Positions 18,521 to 27,564 of a DNA stretch of 64,000 nt are shown in pieces. Both the position numbers and the translations under genes were made by a program. Source of the stretch: Bacillota bacterium (GTDB taxonomy: Bacteria; Bacillota; Clostridia; Lachnospirales; Lachnospiraceae); the NCBI GenBank assembly GCA_023398375.1, contig JAEWSH010000072.1:186001-250000 (forward strand), given 5' to 3'. A model generated the notes under the pieces. It did no database searches. It saw only the letters and a program-made list of their open reading frames with translations, and was not told the origin of the DNA. The stretch's first letter is position 1. Every line of letters begins with the position of its first letter.

Positions 18521-18604
18521 GTGGGAGCAAGCGTGAAAGGTGAAAGGAACCTTTCACACTCCCTGATTTTAATGCCGCCGGAGCGGCAGATGGGAGCAAA
18601 CGTG
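18521..18604 (+). promoter_or_regulatory. radC leader: duplicated SD/start cassette with two hairpins (hairpin/SD module, copy 2)
   Basis: TGGGAGCAAGCGTGAAAG near 18522 recurs as TGGGAGCAAACGTGAAAG near 18591. The first copy is folded away: GGGAG (18523-18527) can pair with CTCCC (18559-18563) and GTGAAAGG (18533-18540) with CCTTTCAC (18550-18557). A second hairpin, GCCGC-CGGA-GCGGC, leads into GCAGATGGGAG (18586-18596), the SD of GTG 18602. Both GTGs are in the radC frame. Confidence 0.55.
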
Positions 18605-19294
18605 AAAGAAAAAAATGATGATAAGACAAAAAATATGGATAAACCATATGAAAAATTCCAAAATTTTGGAGCAGAAGCATTAACAGATGCGGAACTGCTT
18701 GCAATTATTATCCGAACGGGAACAAAAGATGAAAGTTCTGTTATGATTGGAAGGAAAGTATTGGATCTGGCTGACAGGAGACTGGGATTACTCGGTCTTC
18801 ATCATATATCTTTAGCTGACTTGATGACGATTCGTGGAATCGGAGAAGTTAAGGCAATTAAAATCAAGTGTATTTCTGAGTTATCAAAGCGTTTATCGAA
18901 AGCAAGCGCTGAACTGAATCTGCAGATAGATAAACCGCAGACAGTCGCAGACTATTATATGGAAGAATTAAGACATATTGAAACAGAACACATTTTATTG
19001 GTAATGCTAGATAATAAAAATCGAATTATTAACGATTGTGTTATTTCAAAGGGAACTGTGAATTCATCCCTGCTATCGCCAAGAGAAATTTTTCTTTTGG
19101 CATTACAGAATAAAGCAGTTTATATTTTATTGCTTCATAACCATCCGAGCGGGGATCCGACACCTAGTAATCAGGATGTTCTTATTACAAAGAGGATTAT
19201 GGATGTTGCAAAAATGATTGGAATTCCTCTGATAGATCACATTATTATCGGGGATAACAAATATATAAGTTTTAAAGAAGCTGAACTTTTATAA
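18602..19294 (+). CDS. radC: RadC family JAB/MPN protein
   Basis: RadC proteins carry a helix-hairpin-helix-like N-terminal region (RGIGEVKAIKIKCISEL) and a C-terminal JAB1/MPN metalloprotease-like domain. The metal motif HNHPSGDPTPSNQD (~179) is intact. The old DNA-repair role is unproven; peptidase or DNA-processing roles have been proposed. The frame is open back to 18449, but start GTG 18602 gives 230 residues, the normal size, and has SD GGGAG at 5 bases. GTG 18533 with an equal SD would add 23 residues, but that site is inside a hairpin. It precedes mreB by 15 bases. Confidence 0.9.
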   Translation: MKEKNDDKTKNMDKPYEKFQNFGAEALTDAELLAIIIRTGTKDESSVMIGRKVLDLADRRLGLLGLHHISLADLMTIRGIGEVKAIKIKCISELSKRLSKASAELNLQIDKPQTVADYYMEELRHIETEHILLVMLDNKNRIINDCVISKGTVNSSLLSPREIFLLALQNKAVYILLLHNHPSGDPTPSNQDVLITKRIMDVAKMIGIPLIDHIIIGDNKYISFKEAELL

Positions 19295-19309
19295 AAGAAA
19301 GGGGTTTTT

Positions 19310-20323
19310 ATGTTGTCGAATAATATATTTGGTATCGATCTTGGTACTAGTAATATAAAAATTTATAGTCGTAATGATGATTCTATTATGGTAGAAAGAA
19401 ATATGATCGCCATTGCAAACAAACAGGATTTATTTGCGTATGGTAACTCTGCATTTGAAATGTATGAGAAGGCACCTAAAAATATTCATATTTCTTATCC
19501 ACTGGGTAATGGTGTAATTGCTGATATAAAGAGCATGCAGACATTGCTCAAATACTTTCTTTCAGATATCTGTAAAAATAATCTGAAACAAGCGGATTAT
19601 ATTGTCGCCGTTCCTACGGATATTACGGAGGTTGAAAAGAGGGCGTTCTATGATCTGATAAAAGACGCAAATGTAAAAGCTAAAAAAATTCAGGTCGTTG
19701 AAAAAGCAATTGCGGATGGTCTTGGACTTGAAATTGATGTTAAGAATTCACAAGGGGTTCTTGTTGTAAATGTTGGATTTGATACCACTGAAATTTCGAT
19801 TCTGTCGCTGGGAGGAATTGTTTTAAGCAAGTTAATTAAGATTGGCGGCAATAAATTCGATGAGGCTATAAAAAATGCTGTCCGCCATGAATTCAGTCTT
19901 TTAATAGGCGGCAAAACAGCGGAGCATGTGAAAATGTCAATGAAGGAACTGGAGGCATCCGGGCAAAAAGCTGTCGTATATGGCAGAGATATTGTAACGG
20001 GACTTCCTGTTGAGAAAGAAATCCCGACGGACATTGTAGATCAGGCATTAAGAGAGCATTTTAACACGATCATAGACAATATTAAAGTGATTTTGGAAAG
20101 AACACCTCCGGAATTAGCTGCGGATATCTACCGAAAAGGAATTTATCTTACAGGTGGAGCATCGCAGGTAAATCACTTAAGTGAACTCGTAAATATTGGA
20201 ACAGGGCTGAAAGTAAATGTTTCCGCTAATCCGCTTCAGAGTGTTGTGTTGGGATTAGGAAAAATCATTAAAGAGGAAAATTATAAATCAGTTGCTTATA
20301 CAATAGAAGGAATGAGTAAATGA
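19310..20323 (+). CDS. mreB: Rod-shape protein MreB (divergent)
   Basis: Actin-like filament protein that guides lateral wall synthesis at the inner membrane face. Phosphate-1 loop FGIDLGTSN is normal and the adenosine motif reads LTGGASQVN. The phosphate-2 loop, normally VDIGGGTT, reads VNVGFDTT (~residues 161-168), losing the leading Asp and two glycines, which should weaken ATP hydrolysis unless compensated. Length 337 is normal. The following mreC, mreD, PBP2 and rodA make identity secure. The stop overlaps the mreC start in ATGA. Confidence 0.92.
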   Translation: MLSNNIFGIDLGTSNIKIYSRNDDSIMVERNMIAIANKQDLFAYGNSAFEMYEKAPKNIHISYPLGNGVIADIKSMQTLLKYFLSDICKNNLKQADYIVAVPTDITEVEKRAFYDLIKDANVKAKKIQVVEKAIADGLGLEIDVKNSQGVLVVNVGFDTTEISILSLGGIVLSKLIKIGGNKFDEAIKNAVRHEFSLLIGGKTAEHVKMSMKELEASGQKAVVYGRDIVTGLPVEKEIPTDIVDQALREHFNTIIDNIKVILERTPPELAADIYRKGIYLTGGASQVNHLSELVNIGTGLKVNVSANPLQSVVLGLGKIIKEENYKSVAYTIEGMSK

Positions 20324-21189
20324 GTCCTATAATAAAAAGGAAAAGAGAAAAATTTCATTTACCAAGTAAATATCTCTTACTAATTTTAACTTTTTTATGT
20401 GTTGCAATGATGGGAATTACTTTTACCACAGATTACTTAGGAGGTTCTCTGAGTGTTGTGACAGGCTATGTGATTGTTCCATTTCAAAACGGAATCACTT
20501 CTGTTGGCACCTGGATCTCAAATAGAGTTGAAGAATTAGGTCAGCTGAGAGTTGTACTGGCAGAAAATAAGATATTACAGCAGAAAGTCGATGATCTTAC
20601 TGTCCAGATGACAGAATTGCAACAGGAGAAATATGAATTAAACAATTTGCGCGAATTATATAAATTAGATGAACAATATGCGCAATATGATAAGGTCGGG
20701 GCACGTATTATTGGAAAGGATTCCGGAAACTGGTTTCATTCTTTTATTATAGATAAAGGAACGAAGGATGGCATTGAGATAGATATGAACGTGATTGCAA
20801 GCGGCGGACTGGTAGGTCGTGTCAGCAATGTAGGACCAAACTGGGCCAAGGTAACTTCCATCATTGATGACAATTCGAATGTGAGCGGAATGATCCTTGC
20901 AACTTCTGATAATATGATCGTATCAGGTGATCTCGAATTAATGGAATCTGGTATCATCCGTTTCGAACAATTGGTTGACAGTTCTAATCAGGTAGTAGAA
21001 GGTGATAAGATAGTAACTTCTAAAATCAGTGATAAATACTTACCGGGAATTCTTATCGGCTACATCAGTGAGATTCAAATAGATTCGAATAATTTAACGA
21101 AATCAGGGTATTTAACTACTGCTGTTGATTTTGAACATTTAGAGGAAGTATTGATCATAAAAAAATTGAAACAGAAAGTTACTGAATAA
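20320..21189 (+). CDS. mreC: Rod-shape protein MreC
   Basis: Bitopic membrane protein that links the MreB cytoskeleton to PBP2/RodA outside the cell. A basic N-terminus (IIKRKREK) precedes one transmembrane helix (~17-38), then a coiled coil (~75-115, LAENKILQQKVDDL and onward) and the beta-rich MreC domain (SGGLVGRVSNVG; SNVSGMI). 289 residues is standard. It overlaps mreB by 4 bases, indicating coupled translation. Confidence 0.95.
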   Translation: MSPIIKRKREKFHLPSKYLLLILTFLCVAMMGITFTTDYLGGSLSVVTGYVIVPFQNGITSVGTWISNRVEELGQLRVVLAENKILQQKVDDLTVQMTELQQEKYELNNLRELYKLDEQYAQYDKVGARIIGKDSGNWFHSFIIDKGTKDGIEIDMNVIASGGLVGRVSNVGPNWAKVTSIIDDNSNVSGMILATSDNMIVSGDLELMESGIIRFEQLVDSSNQVVEGDKIVTSKISDKYLPGILIGYISEIQIDSNNLTKSGYLTTAVDFEHLEEVLIIKKLKQKVTE

Positions 21190-21203
21190 ATGGAGATATT
21201 ATC

Positions 21204-21722
21204 ATGAAAAGAAATATCATCACCATATTTACAATTATATTTTGCTTTTGTTTACAGTGTACGGTTTTTCGTACTTTGAATTTTGGCGGAATCGGACCTA
21301 ATCTCTTAATTATTGTAACTTCTGTATTTGGTTTTATGAATGGAAAAAAATCTGGAACTGTCATTGGCTTTTTCAGTGGTTTATTGATTGATATTTTCTT
21401 TGGTGAAGTGTTAGGCTTTTATGCATTGATTTATATGTACATAGGTTTTGCAAATGGAGCTTTTCATAAGATTTTTTATCCGGAGGATATCAAACTGCCA
21501 TTGATATTAATTACAATCAGTGATGTAGTATATGGTTTTGTGACATATTTTCTTATGTTCCTTTTAAGAAGCCGTTTTCAATTTCCGTTTTATTTCATAC
21601 ATGTAATTTTACCTGAGATTGTTTACACAATTGTAATCACAATTTTTTTATATCCAATTATTTTATTATTGAACAAACGATTCATTGAAGAAGAAAAAAG
21701 GAGTGCCAAAAAATTTGTTTAA
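21204..21722 (+). CDS. mreD: Rod-shape protein MreD
   Basis: Integral membrane partner of MreC. About five transmembrane helices fill 172 residues; the GLLIDIFFGEVLGFYAL segment is the conserved MreD motif. SD TGGAGATA precedes ATG 21204. Its end overlaps the likely start of the PBP2 gene. Confidence 0.92.
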   Translation: MKRNIITIFTIIFCFCLQCTVFRTLNFGGIGPNLLIIVTSVFGFMNGKKSGTVIGFFSGLLIDIFFGEVLGFYALIYMYIGFANGAFHKIFYPEDIKLPLILITISDVVYGFVTYFLMFLLRSRFQFPFYFIHVILPEIVYTIVITIFLYPIILLLNKRFIEEEKRSAKKFV

Positions 21723-24585
21723 AGATTTTAAAGATCATTTCATCAATCTGGTTACTTCTAGATTATTTGTATTGATAATTTGCATTCTGCTCATGGGTGC
21801 CACTTTATTATATCGTATCTTTGATTTACAGATTGTAAATGGCGAATCATACCTTAATAATTTTAAACTTAAAATAAAAAAAGAACGCAATATTGCAAGT
21901 ACAAGGGGAAAAATCTATGACCGAAACGGAGAGGTGCTGGCCTATAATGAGCTGGCTTATTCTGTGACGATTGAAGATGTATATGAATCGGGCAGTGAAA
22001 AAAATACCAATTTAAATAAGACAATATACGAGTTGATCAAAATTATTGAAAAAAACAATGATAAGATCATAAATGATTTTAATATAGTACTCGATAAAGA
22101 TAACAACTACATATTTAATGTGGAAGATAAACAATTACTTCGATTTTTAGCAGATGTTTATGGATGTGCCAAAACAGATGAATTAACGTATGCACAAAAA
22201 ACAGCAACACCAGATGAGGTGATGGATTATCTGTCAGGAACAGGTATGTTTGGAATTGGGACTTATAAGACACCAGGAGACCGTAAATCATTTGTAATCG
22301 GAGATGGATTTACCAAAAGTGAGCGGTTAAAAATAGCCACGGTTCGTTATGCAATGAATGCGAATAGTTTCCAAAAATATATTCCAACACAGGTGGCTAC
22401 AGATGTGTCGGATAAAACAGTTGCTGTTGTAATGGAGAACAGCGCAGAACTGGAAGGGGTATCAATCGCTGAGGATACCATCCGAAAATATGTAGATAGT
22501 ATCTATTTCTCTCATATTATCGGTTATACCGGAAAAATATCATCGGATGAATTAGAGACATTAAGAAAAGAAAAAAAATCTTATGATATGAATGATATGA
22601 TTGGTAAAGCAGGGATAGAACAGGTCATGGAAACTAAACTGCAGGGGACAAAAGGTTCTGAAACAGTTTATGTAGACAATCTTGGAAAAGTAATTGAAAC
22701 AAGTAATAAAGTAGATCCTGTAGCAGGCAATGATTTACATCTGACCATTGACAAGGAGCTGCAGAAAGCTACGTACAATATCCTTGAGCAGAAAATAGCA
22801 GGTATTCTTGTATCTAAGATACGTAATATTAAAGAATATGTTGCAGCTGAAGATGCGAATGAAGCAAATATTATTATTCCTATCGATGATGTTTATTTTG
22901 CACTCATTAATAACAATGTTATTGACACCACAGAATTTCAGTATAAGGATGCCAGTGAGACGGAAAAAAGCGTATATCAAAATTATCTGAATAAGCAGAA
23001 CGAAGTATTTGCTGCATTACGGAGTGAGCTTACAGAAAAAGCGACTCCATATAAAGATCTTAATACTGAATATCAGGTATATGAAAGCTATATTGTGTCT
23101 ATGTTGTCTAGCAGTAACAAAGGTATTCTTATGAACAACAAGATAGATACATCAGACGAAACTTATAACGCTTGGAAAACTGCGGAAGCAATTAGCTTGA
23201 AAGAATATCTGAATCATGCAATTGCAATGAACTGGATTAATATTACGAACATTGACCTAAACAGTCAATATTCGGATTCCGATGAGATCTATCAAAAATT
23301 AGTTGAATATATATTTTCTAATCTTGAAAATAATACAGAATTTTCAAAAAAGATGTATAAATACATGATCAAAGAAAATACGCTGACTGGAAAACAGGTT
23401 TGTACATTATTATGGGATCAGGGTATCATTGATATTGATTTTTCTGAAATTAACAGCTTGAAAAACGGTTCTTTGTCACCCTATAATTTTATGCTCCAGA
23501 GAATTGAAAATTTAGATATTACACCGGCACAGCTTGCATTAGATCCTTGCTCCGGTTCCAGTGTTATCACTGATGTGAATACAGGAGAAGTACTAGCGAT
23601 GGTTACTTATCCAAGCTATGATAATAACCGTTTGGCAAATTCTATCGATGCAGATTATTATAATGAGTTACAATCAGATCTTTCATTACCAATGTGGGAT
23701 TATGCAACGCAGCAATTATCAGCACCCGGTTCAACTTTCAAAATGGTTTCTGCTGCTGCGGCAGTAGGCGAAGGCATGATAGGTATTCACGATAAAGTTG
23801 TTTGTACTGGTACCTTTGAAAAAGTTACTCCGTCACCTAGATGCTGGCTGCATTCCGGCCATGGTGCATTAGATTTATCTGGTGCGATCCAACATTCCTG
23901 CAACTTTTTTTTCTATGAGATGGGATATCGGTTGAGTATCGATCAGAGCAACTCTTATAATAGTGATTATGGTCTGGAACGATTGGCAAAATATGCAGAT
24001 ATGTTCGGACTTAGTGAAAAATCAGGTGTGGAAATAGAAGAATCCATACCGCATGTATCGGATCAATATTCGGTTCCATCTGCAATCGGTCAGGGCACCA
24101 ACAACTATACAACTGTCGGACTTGCGCGATATGTTACAGCGGTTGCAAATAGTGGAACATGCTATAATTTAAGCCTGATTGATAAATTAACTGATGCGAA
24201 CGGAACTCTGATTGAAGACTATACTCCAGAAGTTCGTAATCACATTGATCTTGCGGCTACGACATGGAATGCCATTCATACTGGTATGCGAAAAGTAGTT
24301 GAAGATAAATCTTACTATGCTGATATGTCAGTTAATGTAGCTGGTAAAACTGGTACTGCACAAGAGAATAAAAAGAGAGCAAATCACGCTTTATTTGTTG
24401 GATATGCCCCTTATGAAAAACCGGAAATAGCGATTGCGACCCGTATAGCCTTTGGGTATTCATCCAACTATGCTGCTGAGATTTCAAGAGATATCTTCAA
24501 ATATTACTTCCATTTGGAGGATGAGAGTGAATTGATTACAGGCGAGGCAGAAGTGCCGGAGGCAGAAGGGAGCAGGACAGATTAA
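21715..24585 (+). CDS. Class B penicillin-binding protein 2, with long insertion
   Basis: Peptidoglycan transpeptidase of the elongation machinery, partner of RodA. One N-terminal membrane helix (~20-40), a pedestal/dimerisation domain beginning TRGKIYDRNG, then the transpeptidase: Ser-x-x-Lys in APGSTFKM (~673), SxN in HSCNFF (~727) and KTGTAQ (~877). At ~956 residues it is 200-300 longer than usual; the extra ~230 residues (about 370-600) lie between LTIDKELQ and VITDVNTGEVLAM and are acidic, helical and Asn-rich. Start is uncertain: TTG 21715 follows SD AAAAGGAG; TTG 21685 is possible. A short tail rich in Glu ends the protein. Confidence 0.92.
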   Translation: MFKDFKDHFINLVTSRLFVLIICILLMGATLLYRIFDLQIVNGESYLNNFKLKIKKERNIASTRGKIYDRNGEVLAYNELAYSVTIEDVYESGSEKNTNLNKTIYELIKIIEKNNDKIINDFNIVLDKDNNYIFNVEDKQLLRFLADVYGCAKTDELTYAQKTATPDEVMDYLSGTGMFGIGTYKTPGDRKSFVIGDGFTKSERLKIATVRYAMNANSFQKYIPTQVATDVSDKTVAVVMENSAELEGVSIAEDTIRKYVDSIYFSHIIGYTGKISSDELETLRKEKKSYDMNDMIGKAGIEQVMETKLQGTKGSETVYVDNLGKVIETSNKVDPVAGNDLHLTIDKELQKATYNILEQKIAGILVSKIRNIKEYVAAEDANEANIIIPIDDVYFALINNNVIDTTEFQYKDASETEKSVYQNYLNKQNEVFAALRSELTEKATPYKDLNTEYQVYESYIVSMLSSSNKGILMNNKIDTSDETYNAWKTAEAISLKEYLNHAIAMNWINITNIDLNSQYSDSDEIYQKLVEYIFSNLENNTEFSKKMYKYMIKENTLTGKQVCTLLWDQGIIDIDFSEINSLKNGSLSPYNFMLQRIENLDITPAQLALDPCSGSSVITDVNTGEVLAMVTYPSYDNNRLANSIDADYYNELQSDLSLPMWDYATQQLSAPGSTFKMVSAAAAVGEGMIGIHDKVVCTGTFEKVTPSPRCWLHSGHGALDLSGAIQHSCNFFFYEMGYRLSIDQSNSYNSDYGLERLAKYADMFGLSEKSGVEIEESIPHVSDQYSVPSAIGQGTNNYTTVGLARYVTAVANSGTCYNLSLIDKLTDANGTLIEDYTPEVRNHIDLAATTWNAIHTGMRKVVEDKSYYADMSVNVAGKTGTAQENKKRANHALFVGYAPYEKPEIAIATRIAFGYSSNYAAEISRDIFKYYFHLEDESELITGEAEVPEAEGSRTD

Positions 24586-24614
24586 GGCAAAAATAATTTT
24601 AGGAAGGAGCGCAA

Positions 24615-25286
24615 ATGAGCCAGAATGTTATTGTTAAGAGTTTTCAGAATGGGCTGAATGTTATCTTGGATCCTGATGTTCCATTTGAAACATTAGTAGT
24701 TGATCTCGAAAATAAATTTAAAGAATCAAAAAAATTTTTTCAGGATGCAAGACTTGCTCTTTCGTTGGAAGGAAGAACATTAACAACAGAAGAAGAAAAA
24801 AAAATTATAAATACAATTTGCGATATATCTGGTCTTGACATTGTATGTATCGTTGGAAGAGATGAACAGTTCAATCAGATGTATTTGAAAGCGATCCAAC
24901 AGACAAGCCAGAACATAAATAAGAACAATGGACAATTTTACCGGGGAACTTTAAAAAACGGACAAGTCCTTGAAACAGAGACAAGCATCGTAATATTGGG
25001 AGATGTATATCCTGGATCTTCTGTCATATCTGCAAAAGATATTGTTATTTTGGGTGGATTATATGGAGAGGCTTATGCAGGAGGCAATGGAGAAAGAGGA
25101 CACTTTGTCGTATCTTTGGACATGTCTCCGGAAAAGCTTAAAATCGGAGAATTAAAGTACCGTTCCGATAAAATTCCAAAATGGGCTATAAAGCCGAAAG
25201 TGCAGCCTAAAATAGCTTACATAAGAGATAAAAAAATAGTAATTGAACCGCTTACCAAAGAATTACTAGTAGGATCATTATTTTAA
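24615..25286 (+). CDS. minC: Septum-site inhibitor MinC
   Basis: Blocks FtsZ assembly away from mid-cell. The N-terminal domain (~1-95) binds FtsZ and the C-terminal beta-helix (~110-205) has the Gly-rich turns VILGDVYPGSSVISAKD and ILGGLYGEAYAGGNG that bind MinD. 223 residues is typical. SD AGGAAGGAG precedes ATG 24615. First of minC-minD-minE, placed between PBP2 and rodA, so shape and division-site genes share a transcript. Confidence 0.93.
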   Translation: MSQNVIVKSFQNGLNVILDPDVPFETLVVDLENKFKESKKFFQDARLALSLEGRTLTTEEEKKIINTICDISGLDIVCIVGRDEQFNQMYLKAIQQTSQNINKNNGQFYRGTLKNGQVLETETSIVILGDVYPGSSVISAKDIVILGGLYGEAYAGGNGERGHFVVSLDMSPEKLKIGELKYRSDKIPKWAIKPKVQPKIAYIRDKKIVIEPLTKELLVGSLF

Positions 25287-25342
25287 TTCAGGATAAGGAT
25301 TCATTAGGGGACAATATTTCATTAAGAATAGGAGTTTGAAGC

Positions 25343-26134
25343 ATGAGTGAAGTAATTGTCGTCACATCAGGTAAAGGCGGTGTTGGTAAGACAACAACAA
25401 CTGCCAATGTAGGAACCGGTCTTGCAGCATTAGGTAAAAAAGTAGTTATGATAGACACTGATATTGGATTGCGCAACCTTGATGTTGTTATGGGTCTGGA
25501 AAATAGGATTGTATATAATCTGGTCGATGTTATTGAAGGAAATTGCAGAATAAAACAGGCTTTGATTAAAGATAAGCGTTACCACAGCTTATATTTAATG
25601 CCATCTGCACAAACCAGAGATAAAACAGCCGTTACTCCGGAACAAATGATAAAATTGACCAATCATTTGCGGGAACAATTTGATTATATTATTTTAGATT
25701 GCCCTGCTGGTATTGAACAAGGATTTAAAAATGCGATAGCAGGTGCAGACAGAGCACTAGTCGTTACGACTCCGGAAGTATCGGCAATTCGTGATGCTGA
25801 TAGAATTATTGGTCTATTGGAAGCAAATGAATTCAAACAAATTGATTTAATTATCAATCGTCTACGAATTGATATGATTAAAAGAGGAGATATGATGTCG
25901 ATCGATGATGTTGTTGATATCTTATCAATTCCATTAATTGGAGCAATTCCTGATGATGAAAATGTAGTGATTGCAACGAATCAAGGGGAACCCCTTGTGG
26001 GAAACAGTACACTGGCCGGACGAGCATTTCGTAATGTATGTTTGCGGTTGCTGGGACAGGATGTTCCGATTATCGCTTTTGAACAAGGACATTCTATTTG
26101 GACTAAGGTTACTGGAATTTTCCATAAAAATTAA
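25343..26134 (+). CDS. minD: Septum-site ATPase MinD
   Basis: Membrane-cycling ATPase that carries MinC. Deviant Walker A SGKGGVGKTTT (~8-18) with the signature Lys, switch I region DTDIGLRNLD and switch II DCPAGIEQGF are intact. The last ~12 residues (SIWTKVTGIFHKN) form the amphipathic membrane-targeting helix. 263 residues. SD AGGAG precedes ATG 25343, 56 bases after minC. Confidence 0.96.
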   Translation: MSEVIVVTSGKGGVGKTTTTANVGTGLAALGKKVVMIDTDIGLRNLDVVMGLENRIVYNLVDVIEGNCRIKQALIKDKRYHSLYLMPSAQTRDKTAVTPEQMIKLTNHLREQFDYIILDCPAGIEQGFKNAIAGADRALVVTTPEVSAIRDADRIIGLLEANEFKQIDLIINRLRIDMIKRGDMMSIDDVVDILSIPLIGAIPDDENVVIATNQGEPLVGNSTLAGRAFRNVCLRLLGQDVPIIAFEQGHSIWTKVTGIFHKN

Positions 26135-26147
26135 GGAGGCAGTCATT

Positions 26148-26408
26148 ATGTGGAAACTATTTAAGAAAAAAAGTTCTGGCAATATAGCAAAGGACAGATT
26201 AAAAATATTATTGATTTCAGATCGTGTTAATTGTTCTCCTGAAATGATGGAAATGATTAAAACAGATATTATTAAAGTAATTTCTAAGTATATGAAAATT
26301 GATACAGAAAGTATGGAAATACAAATTACAAAGACAAATAGTAAAGGTAGAACCGCATTATTCCCATCTTTATATGCTAATATCCCTATTATTGACTTAA
26401 AAAAATAG
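26148..26408 (+). CDS. minE: Division-site specificity factor MinE
   Basis: Stimulates MinD ATPase to make the Min system oscillate or polarise. The 86-residue product has the N-terminal membrane/MinD-binding segment (WKLFKKKSSGNIAKDRLKIL, then ISDR) and a C-terminal topological domain. ATG 26148 has a perfect SD TAAGGAGG; the open frame from 25971 overlaps minD and is not used. Having MinE rather than only DivIVA shows an oscillation-type Min system, as in many Clostridia. Confidence 0.94.
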   Translation: MWKLFKKKSSGNIAKDRLKILLISDRVNCSPEMMEMIKTDIIKVISKYMKIDTESMEIQITKTNSKGRTALFPSLYANIPIIDLKK

Positions 26409-26440
26409 AGGAAATACTACTACCCACCAGAGGAATATGT

Positions 26441-27550
26441 ATGTTAAAACGTTATAGAATTAAAAATTATGATTTTGGATTAGTATTTATGTTAATAGTC
26501 ATCTCAGTAATTGGAGTTCTGGCAGTAGGAAGTGCAAAGGAATCCCTTCAGGATAGACAACTGATGGGATTGATTCTTGGAGTTTTCCTGATGATAGTAA
26601 TCTCATTATTTGATTATTCCTTTTTTTTAAATTTCTACTGGGTACTCTATTTCATAAATATTTTATTACTTTTATCCGTAACTTTTTTGGGTAAAGTCGT
26701 AGGAGGTGCACAGAGATGGATCATTATTTTGGGCATACAGTTCCAACCATCAGAAACTGCTAAAATAATATTGATTTTATTTTATGCACAGTTTATTATG
26801 AAACATAGGAGTACTTTAAATACTTTCCGTACATTAGCAATGCTTATATTATTATTGGCTCCACCGCTAATTCTTATCTATACACAACCCGATTTATCCA
26901 CTAGTATCATGATTGGAATTATATTCTGTGTCTTACTCTTTATTGGTGGATTGAGTTATAAGATTATATTTGGTATATTGGCTGTAGCTGTTCCGGCTTT
27001 TATTATTTTTTTAAGCATCGTTTTACAACCGGAGCAGGATCTTATTAAAGATTATCAGCAGACCAGAATTCTTGCATGGCTGCAACCAGCTAAATACGCA
27101 AATGCAGAAGGTTACCAACAGGCAAATGCTATTACTGCAATAGGTTCAGGCCAGTTGTTTGGAAAGGGACTGAATAATAATATTATTGGTTCTGTAAAAA
27201 ATGGTAATTTTATTTCTGAACCTGAAACAGATTTTATTTTTGCGATCATAGGGGAAGAATTAGGATTTATAGGTAGCTGCATTGTGATTTTGCTTATGGT
27301 ATTTATAACATTAGAATGTATTATGATTGCCAAAAAATCAAAAGATTTAGCAGGCACCCTGATTTGTACCGGCATGGCCGCCTTGATAGGTTTCCAGAGT
27401 TTTATGAATATATCGGTTGCAACAGGTCTTTTGCCAAATACAGGAATTCCCCTTCCTTTTATAAGTAATGGACTGACCTCTTTAGTAAGTCTTTTTATAG
27501 GTATGGGATTTGTATTAAATGTACGGCTGCAAAGTACGAAAAAATATTGA
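26441..27550 (+). CDS. rodA: RodA-type SEDS peptidoglycan polymerase
   Basis: Polymerises glycan strands from lipid II with PBP2. About ten transmembrane helices in 369 residues. SEDS motifs include GAQRWI (~86), FQPSETAK, QPDLSTS, the large outside loop with ILAWLQPAKYANAEGYQ and the C-terminal TGLLPNTGIPLPFISNG. Location in the mre-PBP2-min operon favours RodA over FtsW or SpoVE. Its end overlaps by 4 bases only if the next gene is started at 27547. Confidence 0.9.
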   Translation: MLKRYRIKNYDFGLVFMLIVISVIGVLAVGSAKESLQDRQLMGLILGVFLMIVISLFDYSFFLNFYWVLYFINILLLLSVTFLGKVVGGAQRWIIILGIQFQPSETAKIILILFYAQFIMKHRSTLNTFRTLAMLILLLAPPLILIYTQPDLSTSIMIGIIFCVLLFIGGLSYKIIFGILAVAVPAFIIFLSIVLQPEQDLIKDYQQTRILAWLQPAKYANAEGYQQANAITAIGSGQLFGKGLNNNIIGSVKNGNFISEPETDFIFAIIGEELGFIGSCIVILLMVFITLECIMIAKKSKDLAGTLICTGMAALIGFQSFMNISVATGLLPNTGIPLPFISNGLTSLVSLFIGMGFVLNVRLQSTKKY

Positions 27551-27564
27551 TGGGAGATGGTAGT

